NCBI GenBank assembly: GCA_002709565.1
Contig: PAPY01000021.1
Location: 112,650 to 176,649 of the forward strand
From: Legionellales bacterium
GTDB lineage: Bacteria > Pseudomonadota > Gammaproteobacteria > UBA1113
Direction: 5' to 3'
DNA length: 64,000 nucleotides
Position 1 is the first letter of the stretch. Each line of letters begins with the position of its first letter. Below are positions 49,786 to 58,896 of the stretch, in pieces. Made by a program: the position numbers and the translations under genes. Under the pieces are notes generated by a model. That model was given only the letters and a program-made list of their open reading frames with translations, was not told the origin of the DNA and made no database searches.

Positions 49786-49831
49786 AAAAAACACAAAAAA
49801 TTGCAATTTTTAGCGGTTTTTTGTGTTTTTT
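49786..49831. promoter_or_regulatory. A/T-tract inverted repeat upstream of the H1-like gene
   Basis: AAAAAACACAAAAAA (49786-49800) is a perfect inverted copy of 49817-49831. More A and T runs surround it (49752-49845). Such tracts are expected to bend DNA. It may control the H1-like gene or act as a terminator-like site; no function is proven. Confidence 0.45.
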
Positions 49832-49963
49832 CGAAAAAATTTTCATTAAATCCAGTTAATAGCAAAGAGAATAATTGATAGTCTTTAAGCGATGACTTTA
49901 ACGGGATTGCAACTTCATATACTATTGGTCGCAGTAATAACACGATAATATCGGAGACCTTGA

Positions 49964-50869
49964 ATGCTAAGTTTTTTACCAAAACCCCTCATCGGTGGCT
50001 TGGCCGTAGTTTTGTATATTTTGAACCTGATTTATATATCCGTCTTTCTGTATATCATCGGTTTCTTTAAATTAATTCTGCGCTTTAAGCCGGCACAGAA
50101 CTTTCTGGACAACAGCATCGCGCGCTTAACAATACTCTGGTGCAAGGGGCACAACCTGATTATGTGGTTAACCACTAAGACAGTATGGGATATACAAGGC
50201 TTAGAAGGCATTCACCCCAAAGGCCGTTATCTGATGTTATCGAACCACCAGTCGTGGGCGGATATTATTGTTTTATTCAAAGTATTCCATGGCAAGGCCC
50301 CCATGCTGCGTTATTTCCTGAAGCGAGAGCTGATTTGGGTGCCTTTGGTGGGGGCAGCCTGTTGGATCTCGAGCTTTCCCTTCATGAATCGCTACAGCCG
50401 GGAATACCTCGAGAAACATCCGGAAAAAAAGGGCAAGGACATCGAAATCACCCACAAAGCCTGTGAACGCTTCAAAGATATCCCCACAACGATGATTAAT
50501 TTCGCCGAAGGTACGCGTTTCACCGATATCAAACACAAACGGCAAAAATCACCGTTCCAGCACCTCTTAAAACCTAAAGCCGGTGGTGCGGCATTTGTTA
50601 TATCGGCCATGGATGATATCCTCGATGGCATTATCGATGTTACGATCGCCTACCCAAAGGATGAAGCATCTGCCTGGGACTTCTTCTGTGGTCGCCATCG
50701 CAAAATCAGTGTCTATGCTCGCCTGTTGCCATTGACGGATGAGTTACGGGGTAATTATCAAGATGATCGGGAGTTTCGGGTACAGTTCCAAAAGTGGATC
50801 AATGAACTCTGGACCGAAAAAGACAATTTGCTAGAGCAAACTCACCGTGATAATGAGACAAAACAATGA
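49964..50869 (+). CDS. 1-acylglycerol-3-phosphate acyltransferase-like protein (YihG type)
   Basis: A 301-residue membrane-bound acyltransferase of the PlsC superfamily. The catalytic NHQSWAD (HX4D) lies at about residue 84 and the substrate motif NFAEGTRFT at about 180. There are two N-terminal membrane segments. It resembles E. coli YihG rather than PlsC in length. Its 3' end overlaps hemC by 4 bases. Confidence 0.9.
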   Translation: MLSFLPKPLIGGLAVVLYILNLIYISVFLYIIGFFKLILRFKPAQNFLDNSIARLTILWCKGHNLIMWLTTKTVWDIQGLEGIHPKGRYLMLSNHQSWADIIVLFKVFHGKAPMLRYFLKRELIWVPLVGAACWISSFPFMNRYSREYLEKHPEKKGKDIEITHKACERFKDIPTTMINFAEGTRFTDIKHKRQKSPFQHLLKPKAGGAAFVISAMDDILDGIIDVTIAYPKDEASAWDFFCGRHRKISVYARLLPLTDELRGNYQDDREFRVQFQKWINELWTEKDNLLEQTHRDNETKQ

Positions 50870-51795
50870 AGCTTCGCATCGCAACCCGCAAGAGTCCCCT
50901 CGCCCTGTGGCAAGCAGAGTTTGTCAAACAAGGCCTTGAACAACACCATCCAGATGTAGCCTGTGAATTAGTTCCTCTTGTGACCGAGGGGGACAAAACA
51001 CTGGACGATAGTCTTGCTAAGGTGGGCGGCAAGGGATTATTTATCAAAGAACTAGAACAAGCCTTATACGACAATCGTGCTGACATTGCCGTACACTCCA
51101 TGAAAGACATGACGGCAGAATTACCGCCAGGCTTAATACTCAGTACTTATTGCGCCCGTCACGAACCACGGGATGCTTTTGTGAGTACGCAGTTTACATC
51201 CCTCGCGGCTGTGCCCGCTGGATGGGTGATTGGTACCTCTAGTCTTAGGCGTCAATGTCAACTACGTGTTCTACGACCGGATCTAACGGTCAAACCGTTG
51301 CGCGGCAATGTGAATACTCGCCTCAGCAAATTAGATAACGGTGAATATGATGGCATTATTCTCGCGGCGGCAGGGCTTGAACGCTTAGCATTGACTGACC
51401 GAATTACCGAGCGTTTAGCCATTACGAATCATTTGCCTGCGGTGGGGCAAGGCATCATCGGTATCGAATGTCGTGCAGATGATACTGCCATGCAAGATAA
51501 GTTACAGTGTTTGGATGATGCTGAAAGCCGCGCTTGTGTGTTAGCCGAGCGGGCCATGAATGCACGCCTAGAGGGTGGTTGCCAAGTACCCATAGCGGGT
51601 TATTGTGTCATCGATAATGACCAATTATATCTGCGAGGTATGGTCGGTATGCCTGATGGCAGTCGTGTTTTGACTGCTGAGGCACGATCAAGCATTACGG
51701 ATGCAACCTCCTTAGGTCAGCAAGTAGCAGATGATTTATTAAACCAAGGCGCGGCAGCAATTCTGCAGCAAGTCTATGGTAGTGCCCATGACTAA
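50866..51795 (+). CDS. hemC: Hydroxymethylbilane synthase (porphobilinogen deaminase)
   Basis: A 309-residue enzyme that joins four porphobilinogens. Conserved segments are [26 protein letters not shown] and the dipyrromethane cofactor Cys in [12 protein letters not shown]. It is the first gene of hemC-hemD-hemX-hemY and overlaps hemD by 8 bases. Confidence 0.97.
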   Translation: MKLRIATRKSPLALWQAEFVKQGLEQHHPDVACELVPLVTEGDKTLDDSLAKVGGKGLFIKELEQALYDNRADIAVHSMKDMTAELPPGLILSTYCARHEPRDAFVSTQFTSLAAVPAGWVIGTSSLRRQCQLRVLRPDLTVKPLRGNVNTRLSKLDNGEYDGIILAAAGLERLALTDRITERLAITNHLPAVGQGIIGIECRADDTAMQDKLQCLDDAESRACVLAERAMNARLEGGCQVPIAGYCVIDNDQLYLRGMVGMPDGSRVLTAEARSSITDATSLGQQVADDLLNQGAAAILQQVYGSAHD

Positions 51796-52546
51796 ACTCA
51801 ATGGTATGACGATATTGATCACCCGGCCTGAAGGACAAAGTGCCAGTTTGATCGAACGCCTACAGAAACAGGGCGCAACACCTATCAGTTTCCCAACCAT
51901 GACTATTGAAACCGTCCCGACTGAGCCTACTCACTATCAACAACAACCCTACGATTGGATTGTTTTCACCAGCGCCAATGCTGTGCGACAGTGCTTTAGC
52001 CAACTAACCGACTATGCCGCATTTCTTAGTGAGGCAAGCCTCGTTGCCGTTGGTCCCGCAACGGCAAACGCATTACGTGACTATACCTCAGCACCAGTAA
52101 TCATTCCTGAGGTGGAGTATTCTAGCGCGGGTTTATTAGCACTCCCCGAATTTGCTGATTTAACGGGACAGCAATGTCTCGTAGTAACCGGGGTTGGCGG
52201 TAAGGGCCTTTTGGCTGAGGTGTTGCCTAAACGCGGCGCTAGTTTGACACAGTTAATCTGTTATCGACGCCTGTGTCCAACAGTCGCGCCAACAGCGCTG
52301 CTTGAATATTGGCAGCAGCATGGGATTGACGTTATTGTGACCACCAGCAGTGAAGGCTTGGCTAACCTTTATACGATCTTAGGCGATACCGGTAAAGAAT
52401 TGCTCGAAAATACCTCACTGTTGGTAATAAGCAAAGCAATGGTGGCAAAGGCTAAGCAATTAGGGTATAAACGATGTCCTATTGTTGCAAAAAATGCGAG
52501 TGATGATTGCGTTATTGATACCCTTTGTAAGGAATTTCACCCATGA
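51788..52546 (+). CDS. hemD: Uroporphyrinogen-III synthase
   Basis: A 252-residue enzyme that closes and inverts ring D. The sequence is variable in the family, but [29 protein letters not shown] and [11 protein letters not shown] mark it. The ATG at 51788 overlaps hemC. Confidence 0.93.
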   Translation: MTKLNGMTILITRPEGQSASLIERLQKQGATPISFPTMTIETVPTEPTHYQQQPYDWIVFTSANAVRQCFSQLTDYAAFLSEASLVAVGPATANALRDYTSAPVIIPEVEYSSAGLLALPEFADLTGQQCLVVTGVGGKGLLAEVLPKRGASLTQLICYRRLCPTVAPTALLEYWQQHGIDVIVTTSSEGLANLYTILGDTGKELLENTSLLVISKAMVAKAKQLGYKRCPIVAKNASDDCVIDTLCKEFHP

Positions 52547-53643
52547 CAGATGAAACAAGCAAACCTTCTCCTAAACCAGCAAAATCAGATACATCTTCCT
52601 CTGAACAACCCAAACCGTCTGCCAGGTCTGGTAAGAGTTCTAGCATGATGGGCCTGTTGGCTCTGGTGATTGCTCTCTTAGCTTTAGGCTTAGTGGGTTA
52701 TGATTGGCAGCGCGATCAACAACAAAAAATTGCAGAGAAGAATGATTTTTCCCAATTGCAGAGTCACCTAACCGCTGCGCGGGATGAATTACAAACCCAA
52801 CAATTATTATTGCACCAACAACAGCAAGCGGTGAATCAATTATTGCAAGCCAGCGGCGAGAAAGACCGCGGTTGGGTGTTGGCGGAAGCCGAATACTTAG
52901 CACGTTTAGCAAACTTTACTTTGACTTTTGAACATAATCCGCAAGTCGCAGAGCAACTCTTAAAGAGTGCTGATAAGCGCCTGAGTTCATTGCATGACCC
53001 AAGCCTCGTACCCGTACGAAAAACCTTAGCGGGCAATATTGCATCCTTGCAACAGGTGGAACAGCTAGATTTGGAAGGTTTGCTACTAAAGCTTGACGCA
53101 GTGATGGCGAGTATTCCTGATTTGCCAGTACTGGGTTCAGAGAAGTCAGAACATCCCATCAAAAAACATAAAGTCCATAAACACCACCATACTAGTAAGC
53201 ATTTTGATTGGCGCCAAGGTTTGGAAGATAGTTGGGATAAATTACGTAGTCTTGTTGTGATTCAGCGCCATGATAATGTGGTGAAACCACTACTTACCGA
53301 CGAAGAGCGAATGTATTTGAACCAGCAATTGCAAATGTATTTGTCCCAAGCCCAATGGGCGGCTTTGCATCGCAAGCAGCATCTCTATAACGAAGTGCTA
53401 ACCAACGCCCAAACCTGGATCAAGACCTACTACAGCAACAATAACAATGCAACGCAAGCGGCATTGCAACAATTAGACGAACTCAATACTACGAATATTG
53501 CGCCAAAATTGCCGGATATCTCTGAGTCGGTGCGTAGCATCAAAGGTGCAATGGCAGTGAAGCAACAACAGGCCGCAAAGCCTATCAACAAAACCACGGC
53601 GAAACCCAAGGATGCTATACCGCAAGAGGGTAAAAAATCATGA
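52543..53643 (+). CDS. hemX: HemX family inner membrane protein
   Basis: A 366-residue protein with a disordered Ser/Pro/Lys N-terminus (about 40 residues), one membrane segment (MGLLALVIALLALGLVGY) and a periplasmic coiled-coil domain (residues about 60-110). Then comes RGWVLAEAEYLARLANFTLT, typical of the proteobacterial HemX family. The His/Lys-rich insertion HKVHKHHHTSKH near residue 210 is unusual and could bind metal. It is coupled to hemY. Confidence 0.9.
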   Translation: MTDETSKPSPKPAKSDTSSSEQPKPSARSGKSSSMMGLLALVIALLALGLVGYDWQRDQQQKIAEKNDFSQLQSHLTAARDELQTQQLLLHQQQQAVNQLLQASGEKDRGWVLAEAEYLARLANFTLTFEHNPQVAEQLLKSADKRLSSLHDPSLVPVRKTLAGNIASLQQVEQLDLEGLLLKLDAVMASIPDLPVLGSEKSEHPIKKHKVHKHHHTSKHFDWRQGLEDSWDKLRSLVVIQRHDNVVKPLLTDEERMYLNQQLQMYLSQAQWAALHRKQHLYNEVLTNAQTWIKTYYSNNNNATQAALQQLDELNTTNIAPKLPDISESVRSIKGAMAVKQQQAAKPINKTTAKPKDAIPQEGKKS

Positions 53644-54821
53644 AACGCTTGATCATTTATTTAATTATCCTTGTTGCAGCCGTTTGGCTAGGGTTAAAAA
53701 TCGCTGAAGATCCGGGTTATGCCCTGTTTGCCTACCAACGTTGGACAGTGGAAATGCCACTGTGGTTAGCTGCTTTGGGGATTATTTTTGCGATGTTGTT
53801 AGTCTACGGTTTAATTGCATTAGTGGTTGGTACAACTAATATTGCAAAACGTGTGGGACATTGGCAAAGCAAGCGCAAAGTCCGCCATGCCCATCGTATG
53901 ACTAGCCGTGGCTTGTTAGAATTAGCCGAAGGCAAATGGGGTTCAGCGGAAAAATGCCTACTCCGTGCTGCGGATGAAAGTTCTGCACCATTGATTAACT
54001 ACTTAGCCGCCGCTCGTGCTGCCCAAGAACAAGGGGCCTATGACCGCCGCGATGACTATTTACGCATGGCTCATGAATGTACGCCTGGTGCGGAGATTGC
54101 GGTTGGTTTAACCCAAGCACAGTTGCAACTGAGCCACCAACAATTGGAACATAGCTTGGCGACCCTGCGCCATTTACAAAACATCGTGCCCCACCATGCT
54201 TTTGTTTTGAAACTACTAAAGAACCTCTATGTTGAGCTTAATGATTGGGAATCCATCATTGAATTGCTACCAGAACTGCGTAAACGTAAAGTGGTGAATG
54301 CTGAAGAGTTATTTGAATTAGATAAGCGAGCGAATCTTGCATTGCTCAACCAAGCTATCAAATCCAATGACTATGTGGTTATCAATAATATTTGGCAAAA
54401 TATTCCCCGCCAATTACGGCAAGAAAAAACCCTGGCTATGCCTTACATTAAAGCGTTGCAAGACCATGGTCATGGTGAGGCGGCAGAAAGTTTGTTACGT
54501 GATTTACTCAAGCATAATTGGGATAGTGAACTTGTTGCTCTGTATGGTGACATCCAAGGCAAAGATTCTGCGAAACAATTAGCGACGGCGGAAGCTTGGC
54601 TACGTAACCATGGTAACAGCCCTGCAATTTTGTTAACCCTTGGGCAATTGTGTATTCGCAATCAATTATGGGGTAAAGGCAAGGAATATCTCGAGTCGAG
54701 TCTGGATTTAGAGCCTGATGCAAAAGCCTTTGCTGCGTTAGGCAAACTCTACGAGCATCTTGGTGAAAGTGATAATGCCTTAAAGCATTATCGTGATGGC
54801 TTAGTGACGGTGACAGGTTAA
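53640..54821 (+). CDS. hemY: HemY family tetratricopeptide membrane protein
   Basis: A 393-residue protein with two N-terminal membrane segments (residues 4-20 and 41-65) and a cytoplasmic TPR-rich domain with ALGKLYEHLGESDNALKHY as a clear repeat near the end. It is the last of the heme operon and not related to the protoporphyrinogen oxidase also called HemY. Its role is unclear. Confidence 0.9.
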   Translation: MKRLIIYLIILVAAVWLGLKIAEDPGYALFAYQRWTVEMPLWLAALGIIFAMLLVYGLIALVVGTTNIAKRVGHWQSKRKVRHAHRMTSRGLLELAEGKWGSAEKCLLRAADESSAPLINYLAAARAAQEQGAYDRRDDYLRMAHECTPGAEIAVGLTQAQLQLSHQQLEHSLATLRHLQNIVPHHAFVLKLLKNLYVELNDWESIIELLPELRKRKVVNAEELFELDKRANLALLNQAIKSNDYVVINNIWQNIPRQLRQEKTLAMPYIKALQDHGHGEAAESLLRDLLKHNWDSELVALYGDIQGKDSAKQLATAEAWLRNHGNSPAILLTLGQLCIRNQLWGKGKEYLESSLDLEPDAKAFAALGKLYEHLGESDNALKHYRDGLVTVTG

Positions 54822-55666
54822 TGAAACACATTATAGTATCGGCAGCAGCGATCACACTATTCGGGGTTGCGTCGTTTGCTGCAGCACAGCCGAATGCCAA
54901 AGCAATAAATACCAAGCGTGCCCAGACGACCTGTTCTTGCGGGTATTGTGACTTAAGTGGGACGAACTTTTCGGGGTTTGCCCCAGGCTCGACTTCACCA
55001 CAACGCAATCCCTATTCAGCGTTATTAGGCAAAGGTGATGCGTGGCTGAGTTGTAATTTCACTGGGGCTAATTTTAGTGGTAGCAATTTAACAAACAGTG
55101 ATTTAACGATTAGCATCCGCGGTTGGCAAACACCTCTGCGGGCAGCAAATTTTAATAATGGTGATTTTTCGCAAGCGAACCTTTCAGGTAGTACCTTGAT
55201 TGGTGCAAATTTTGCAGATAGTAATTTTACTCAAGCAAACTTGAGCAATGCGGTACTCACACTGGCTAATTTCAATCACGCTAATTTTGCACAAGCCAAT
55301 CTCTATCAAGCTCAGGCGGCATTGGATGCAATGCATGGCTGGGGTGCAGATATGGCGAAAGTAAATTTCAAGGGCGCAAACCTCGTTGCAGCCAAACTGG
55401 CGGCTAATTTCGCGAAGGCGGACTTTAGCAATGCCAATCTTAGCAACAGCCAGTTGGATAATACTCTTGCGACCATTAACGCCATACAACCCACATCTGA
55501 GGCTAATGCCTGGGCTGGAGTGAACTTCACTGGAGCTAACCTCAAAGGTGCTCAATTATTAACCCAAGGTAAGGCAGCGGATCTCAGCAAAGCGACGCTG
55601 TGTAATACAGTGATGCCCGATGGTAAGCCTAATAATCGGGATTGTAGTGCTCTAAAATCAAACTAG
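54821..55666 (+). CDS. Exported pentapeptide-repeat protein
   Basis: A 281-residue protein with a signal peptide (IVSAAAITLFGVASFAAAQ) and many A(N/D)(L/F)xx repeats, e.g. TGANFSGSNLTNSDL, ANFADSNFTQANLSNA and ANFNHANFAQANLYQA. These form a right-handed quadrilateral beta-helix. Several Cys (TTCSCGYCDLSG) near the N-terminus might form disulfides. Its ATG overlaps the hemY stop by one base, so it may be cotranscribed with the heme genes. Function unknown. Confidence 0.85.
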   Translation: MKHIIVSAAAITLFGVASFAAAQPNAKAINTKRAQTTCSCGYCDLSGTNFSGFAPGSTSPQRNPYSALLGKGDAWLSCNFTGANFSGSNLTNSDLTISIRGWQTPLRAANFNNGDFSQANLSGSTLIGANFADSNFTQANLSNAVLTLANFNHANFAQANLYQAQAALDAMHGWGADMAKVNFKGANLVAAKLAANFAKADFSNANLSNSQLDNTLATINAIQPTSEANAWAGVNFTGANLKGAQLLTQGKAADLSKATLCNTVMPDGKPNNRDCSALKSN

Positions 55667-55733
55667 TGGTTGAAAATTTGCCATTCTGAACTATAGTTAT
55701 TAAGTCCAATAACTAACCGATGACTTATCATGG

Positions 55734-56669
55734 ATGACGCAGATGAAGATCTTACTGGTTGATGATACCAAAACCATACTGATGCAGCTGACCATTTGGT
55801 TGGAGGCTCTTGGGCATGAAGTGACTTCCACCCAAGATCCTTGCCAAGCTCTACCCTTGTATCAACAACAGCAGCCTAATTTGGTGATCTTAGATGTGAT
55901 GATGGAGAACAAAAGCGGTTATGACTGTGCCCGAGAGCTTCGTGAAGCAGACAGTGGAGAACATTGGGTGCCGATTATCTTCTTGAGCTCTGCTGAGAAA
56001 GATGAAAACGTCCAAGCCGGTATCGATGCAGGTGGTGATGATTACTTGATTAAGCCAGTAAGTGAAGTGACTTTGACCGCCAAGATCAAAGCGATGCAGC
56101 GGATTGCCGAGATGCAGGAACAGTTAGCCCATGCCAATGCACAACTCCAAGCTTTATCCAATACCGATGAACTGACCCAAATCCCCAATCGTCGCAGTTT
56201 TAATGATCGTTATCAATCAGAGTGGAACCGGGTATTACGTTTGCCAGAAAATATCCGGCGGATAGCAATCATTATGTTTGATATTGATCATTTTAAGGAA
56301 TATAACGATTATTATGGTCATCCTGAAGGGGATAAATGTCTGCAACAAGTCGCGCAGGCCATTGATCAGAGCTTAACGCGCGCCAGTGATTACGTTGCCC
56401 GCTATGGTGGTGAGGAGTTCATAGCCTTAGTCGTCAATGAAGATAAAGAACACTTAAAGCAACTCGCTGAGAAAATTCAACGCAATATCGCGAAGCTTGG
56501 CATTGAACATTCCAAATCAACAGTTGCCTCAACAGTAACCTTAAGCATCGGCATTGCGGTTGAAGTTCCGCAACGCGGCTACAACAAAGATAAGCTCATC
56601 GAACGGGCAGATGAAGCGCTTTATCAAGCTAAACAGAATGGTCGTAATCGGTTTGTGATTTTGGGGTGA
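55734..56669 (+). CDS. Response regulator with diguanylate cyclase (GGDEF) output
   Basis: A 311-residue PleD-like protein. The receiver domain has the acidic pocket DD at 10-11, phosphoacceptor Asp54 (VILDVMM) and Lys107 (LIKPVS). The GGDEF domain has active-site GGEEF (225-229) and an intact RxxD inhibitory site (RASD, 216-219), so it should make c-di-GMP with product inhibition. There is no sensor kinase nearby. An in-frame ATG at 55743 is an alternative start. Confidence 0.94.
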   Translation: MTQMKILLVDDTKTILMQLTIWLEALGHEVTSTQDPCQALPLYQQQQPNLVILDVMMENKSGYDCARELREADSGEHWVPIIFLSSAEKDENVQAGIDAGGDDYLIKPVSEVTLTAKIKAMQRIAEMQEQLAHANAQLQALSNTDELTQIPNRRSFNDRYQSEWNRVLRLPENIRRIAIIMFDIDHFKEYNDYYGHPEGDKCLQQVAQAIDQSLTRASDYVARYGGEEFIALVVNEDKEHLKQLAEKIQRNIAKLGIEHSKSTVASTVTLSIGIAVEVPQRGYNKDKLIERADEALYQAKQNGRNRFVILG

Positions 56670-57068
56670 TCACCAAATTGTTTCTACATGTTTATAATCA
56701 ATAATTTTTTCATCAGCTGTAACAAGTGGGCAAGCCAATTCCCGTGCAGTGGCAACAATCATTCTATCCGCTGGATCCTTATGGAACTCGCCAGGTAATT
56801 GTGTTGACTTCATTGCAATTTCATTGTCGATGGGCCAAAAGCGGATACCATCAATTCCGGCAACATTATCAAGCCAGCGCTCTAAATCAGTGTTTAAAAC
56901 TAAACGGCCTTTGTTGATAAGCATGGATATTTCCCAAACTGATATCGATGAAATGATGATTTGTTCGTCCTCAGCTAGCTCCTTGTTAAGGGTTTTGCGA
57001 GCAGAGGGAGAAAGCGCTTTATCATCATTGGCCCACCAAACGAGAATATGAGTATCAATGACGATCAT
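56670..57068 (-). CDS. PIN-domain toxin (VapC family)
   Basis: A 132-residue ribonuclease toxin. The PIN acidic residues are in VIDTHILVWW (Asp4), the Glu in SVWEISML, and DPADRMIVATA and LVTADEKI near the end. It is coupled to the Phd-type antitoxin by a one-base overlap. VapC toxins cut specific tRNA or rRNA; the target is not known here. Confidence 0.92.
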   Translation of the reverse strand: MIVIDTHILVWWANDDKALSPSARKTLNKELAEDEQIIISSISVWEISMLINKGRLVLNTDLERWLDNVAGIDGIRFWPIDNEIAMKSTQLPGEFHKDPADRMIVATARELACPLVTADEKIIDYKHVETIW

Positions 57069-57295
57069 TAGGCATTCTCCCAGTCATCATCGCTAATTGG
57101 GGCAGTTGGTGCATCATATTTCACGACACTTCCCTTAAGTTGCTCTAGCGGCGAGCGCGTATCCTGGCGCAATCGTTTGATTTCAAGAGTCGGTGTACCA
57201 TGATTCGTAATAATAACGGTATCTCCACCTTGTTCAATCGCTCTTAAGATCTCTAGCGCTCGGGCCTTAAACTCAGTTTTTGAAATGCTTTGCAT
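57068..57295 (-). CDS. Phd/YefM-type antitoxin
   Basis: A 75-residue antitoxin that starts MQSISKTEFKARALEIL and continues with DTVIITNHGTPTLEIKRL, the typical Phd/YefM fold. It binds its own promoter; a palindrome with 9-bp arms is at 57309-57337. The GAGG ribosome site is 9 bases upstream. Confidence 0.92.
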   Translation of the reverse strand: MQSISKTEFKARALEILRAIEQGGDTVIITNHGTPTLEIKRLRQDTRSPLEQLKGSVVKYDAPTAPISDDDWENA

Positions 57296-57308
57296 AATAG
57301 TGACCTCA

Positions 57309-57337
57309 TATAATGACTATACATAATGGTCATTATA
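57309..57337. promoter_or_regulatory. Operator palindrome of the Phd/VapC module
   Basis: TATAATGAC (57309-57317) and GTCATTATA (57329-57337) are perfect reverse complements separated by 11 bases. A partial copy (AATGACTATA) follows at 57345. Likely the antitoxin binding site. Confidence 0.65.
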
Positions 57338-57388
57338 GCTGAAAAATGACTATATACAATAGTTGTTTTTTAGTAAAAGAGCCATTCA

Positions 57389-57512
57389 ACAGCCAAACAC
57401 CCCAAAAAAACACCTGTTTGGCTCTAATCAATAATATCTCTAGAGCCAAACACCTCAATTTTCATTGTGTTTGGCTCTGAACGAGACTCTACTGAGAGCC
57501 AAACAGCTGTTG
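57389..57512. repeat. Palindromic repeat array D, upstream of relic D
   Basis: Two full 37-bp units at 57389-57425 and 57442-57478 (AGAGCCAAACACC ... GTGTTTGGCTCT) and a third, shortened unit from 57495 (AGAGCCAAACAGCTGTTGG). The period is exactly 53 bp and the spacers are 16 bp. GCCAAA is shared with array A. The last unit ends about 9 bases before the relic's start codon. Confidence 0.88.
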
Positions 57513-57520
57513 GTATAAGG

Positions 57521-57827
57521 ATGAAAAGCTACAAACCTCAATATAATCAAGCATTTATCGATAGAGTCGATGAAATCAAGAAATGCCGATAATATGAATA
57601 GTTATCAAATCTGGATGGGATTCTCGTTTGAGCGTCTCATCCGTGCCAATCAACATTTGCTTGCTAAGCTCCTAGGTTTTGCCGGCCTGCCTTACAAGTG
57701 GGGGGTGTTTTATAATCGAAATACCATCAAAAAAGTCTTAATTACCAACTATGGTGCAAAGGAAAGTGTGATTAATAAAGCCTATTTTGATCAGATTATT
57801 ACTGTGGATGATCTGATGAAAGAGTAA
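57521..57827 (+). pseudogene. Relic D: ATPase/DUF234 gene with two internal deletions
   Basis: The ATG at 57521 opens a 23-residue frame containing FIDRVDEIKKCR, like the ATPase N-terminus (FIGR..EL..L), ending at a TAA at 57590. In the next frame (from 57570 or 57594) NSYQIWMGFSFERLIRANQH and AKLLGF align with ATPase A near residues 353-380. Then TIKKVLITNYGAK and FDQIITVDDLMKE align with its C-terminus, skipping the CEIKY nuclease segment. So N-terminus, a middle piece and C-terminus survive. Confidence 0.8.
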
Positions 57828-57838
57828 TTTTCAGCAGT

Positions 57839-58846
57839 TTAGGCCTGCTCCTCAAACCCATCGGAAAACATAAATTCTCGTCTGAGTCCTCGAGCTTCGA
57901 ATTCACGGAGGGCTGTAAACACCATTTCAGTGGGGCCGCTAGCGTAGACGTGGTGATTACGGAGATCAGTATAATCAGCTAACACAGCCTCATGTACAAA
58001 GCCTGTCTTGCCAGCCCAATTACTATCGGTGTTATCTAATATCACTGGCGTATACGAAAAATTATCGCGAGTCTCGGCCCAGTTGAGTAAAGTATTGTTG
58101 AAATATAGATCCGCTAATTGACTCACACCCCAGTACAAATGCACAGGTTTATCAAAACCCGTTGCATGAATGTGTTCAATGATGGCTTTACTGTGGGTGA
58201 AGCCAGTGCCACCTGCCATCAAGATAACGGGATGAGGCGGGGCATTATGAAAAATTGCGCGGCCAAAGGGACCATTTAACTGCACAACCTGTTGTTCCTT
58301 AATATCATCTAACAGAATAGTTAAGTACTGACTGTTTTCTAATAACTTGATATGTAATTCGATATGTTTACCGCCCACCGGGGCATTGGCGATGGAGAAG
58401 GGACGTGCTTCCCCTTGGCTATTGCTGACGGTAACGTATTGTCCCGCGCGATACACAATGGCTTCATCTTCTGGGGGCTCTAATACTACTTGTAAAATAG
58501 TCTCAGACAATTGGCTGTGGGATTTAACCCGGTACGATAAATTTTTTAGCGGTAATTGTTCTGGACCTATGACATCATTGTTTTGGATGACCAAGTCACT
58601 TTTGGGGGTGGCTACACAAAATAAAGCATAACCCGCATCGATCTCATCGTCCATTAATGCCATGGGTTCAGTGAAGGGATAATCTACCTCCCCTTCGAGT
58701 ACTTTGCCACAACAGGTTCCACAAGCGGCACTTTGGCAACTGTAGGGAAAGATAAAGTCTTGCCGTAATGCAGCCTCTAACACGGTTTCGTCTTCATTGA
58801 CAAACAGCACATGATTGCCGGGTTTGATGTGAACGATATAAGTCAT
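57839..58846 (-). CDS. 2Fe-2S/FAD oxidoreductase (AscD/flavin-reductase-like)
   Basis: A 335-residue electron-transfer protein. The N-terminal plant-type ferredoxin domain has CQSAACGTCCGK and ALFC as cluster ligands. The FAD domain has RPFSIANAPVGG, and the NAD(P)H domain has LMAGGTGFTHSKA and YASGPTEMVFTA. It resembles CDP-6-deoxy-3,4-glucoseen reductase (AscD) and phenol/methane monooxygenase reductases. It lies downstream of rho in the same direction. The partner enzyme is unknown. Confidence 0.88.
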   Translation of the reverse strand: MTYIVHIKPGNHVLFVNEDETVLEAALRQDFIFPYSCQSAACGTCCGKVLEGEVDYPFTEPMALMDDEIDAGYALFCVATPKSDLVIQNNDVIGPEQLPLKNLSYRVKSHSQLSETILQVVLEPPEDEAIVYRAGQYVTVSNSQGEARPFSIANAPVGGKHIELHIKLLENSQYLTILLDDIKEQQVVQLNGPFGRAIFHNAPPHPVILMAGGTGFTHSKAIIEHIHATGFDKPVHLYWGVSQLADLYFNNTLLNWAETRDNFSYTPVILDNTDSNWAGKTGFVHEAVLADYTDLRNHHVYASGPTEMVFTALREFEARGLRREFMFSDGFEEQA

Positions 58847-58896
58847 AATGGTCGCGTCAAAAAAAGGGCGAGTTAACTCGCCCTTGGTGGTTTGTC

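Noticed and set aside
53150..53200. Frame error in hemX at the His-rich stretch
   Set aside because: The reading frame continues normally on both sides and lengths fit the family, so it is an insertion rather than an error.
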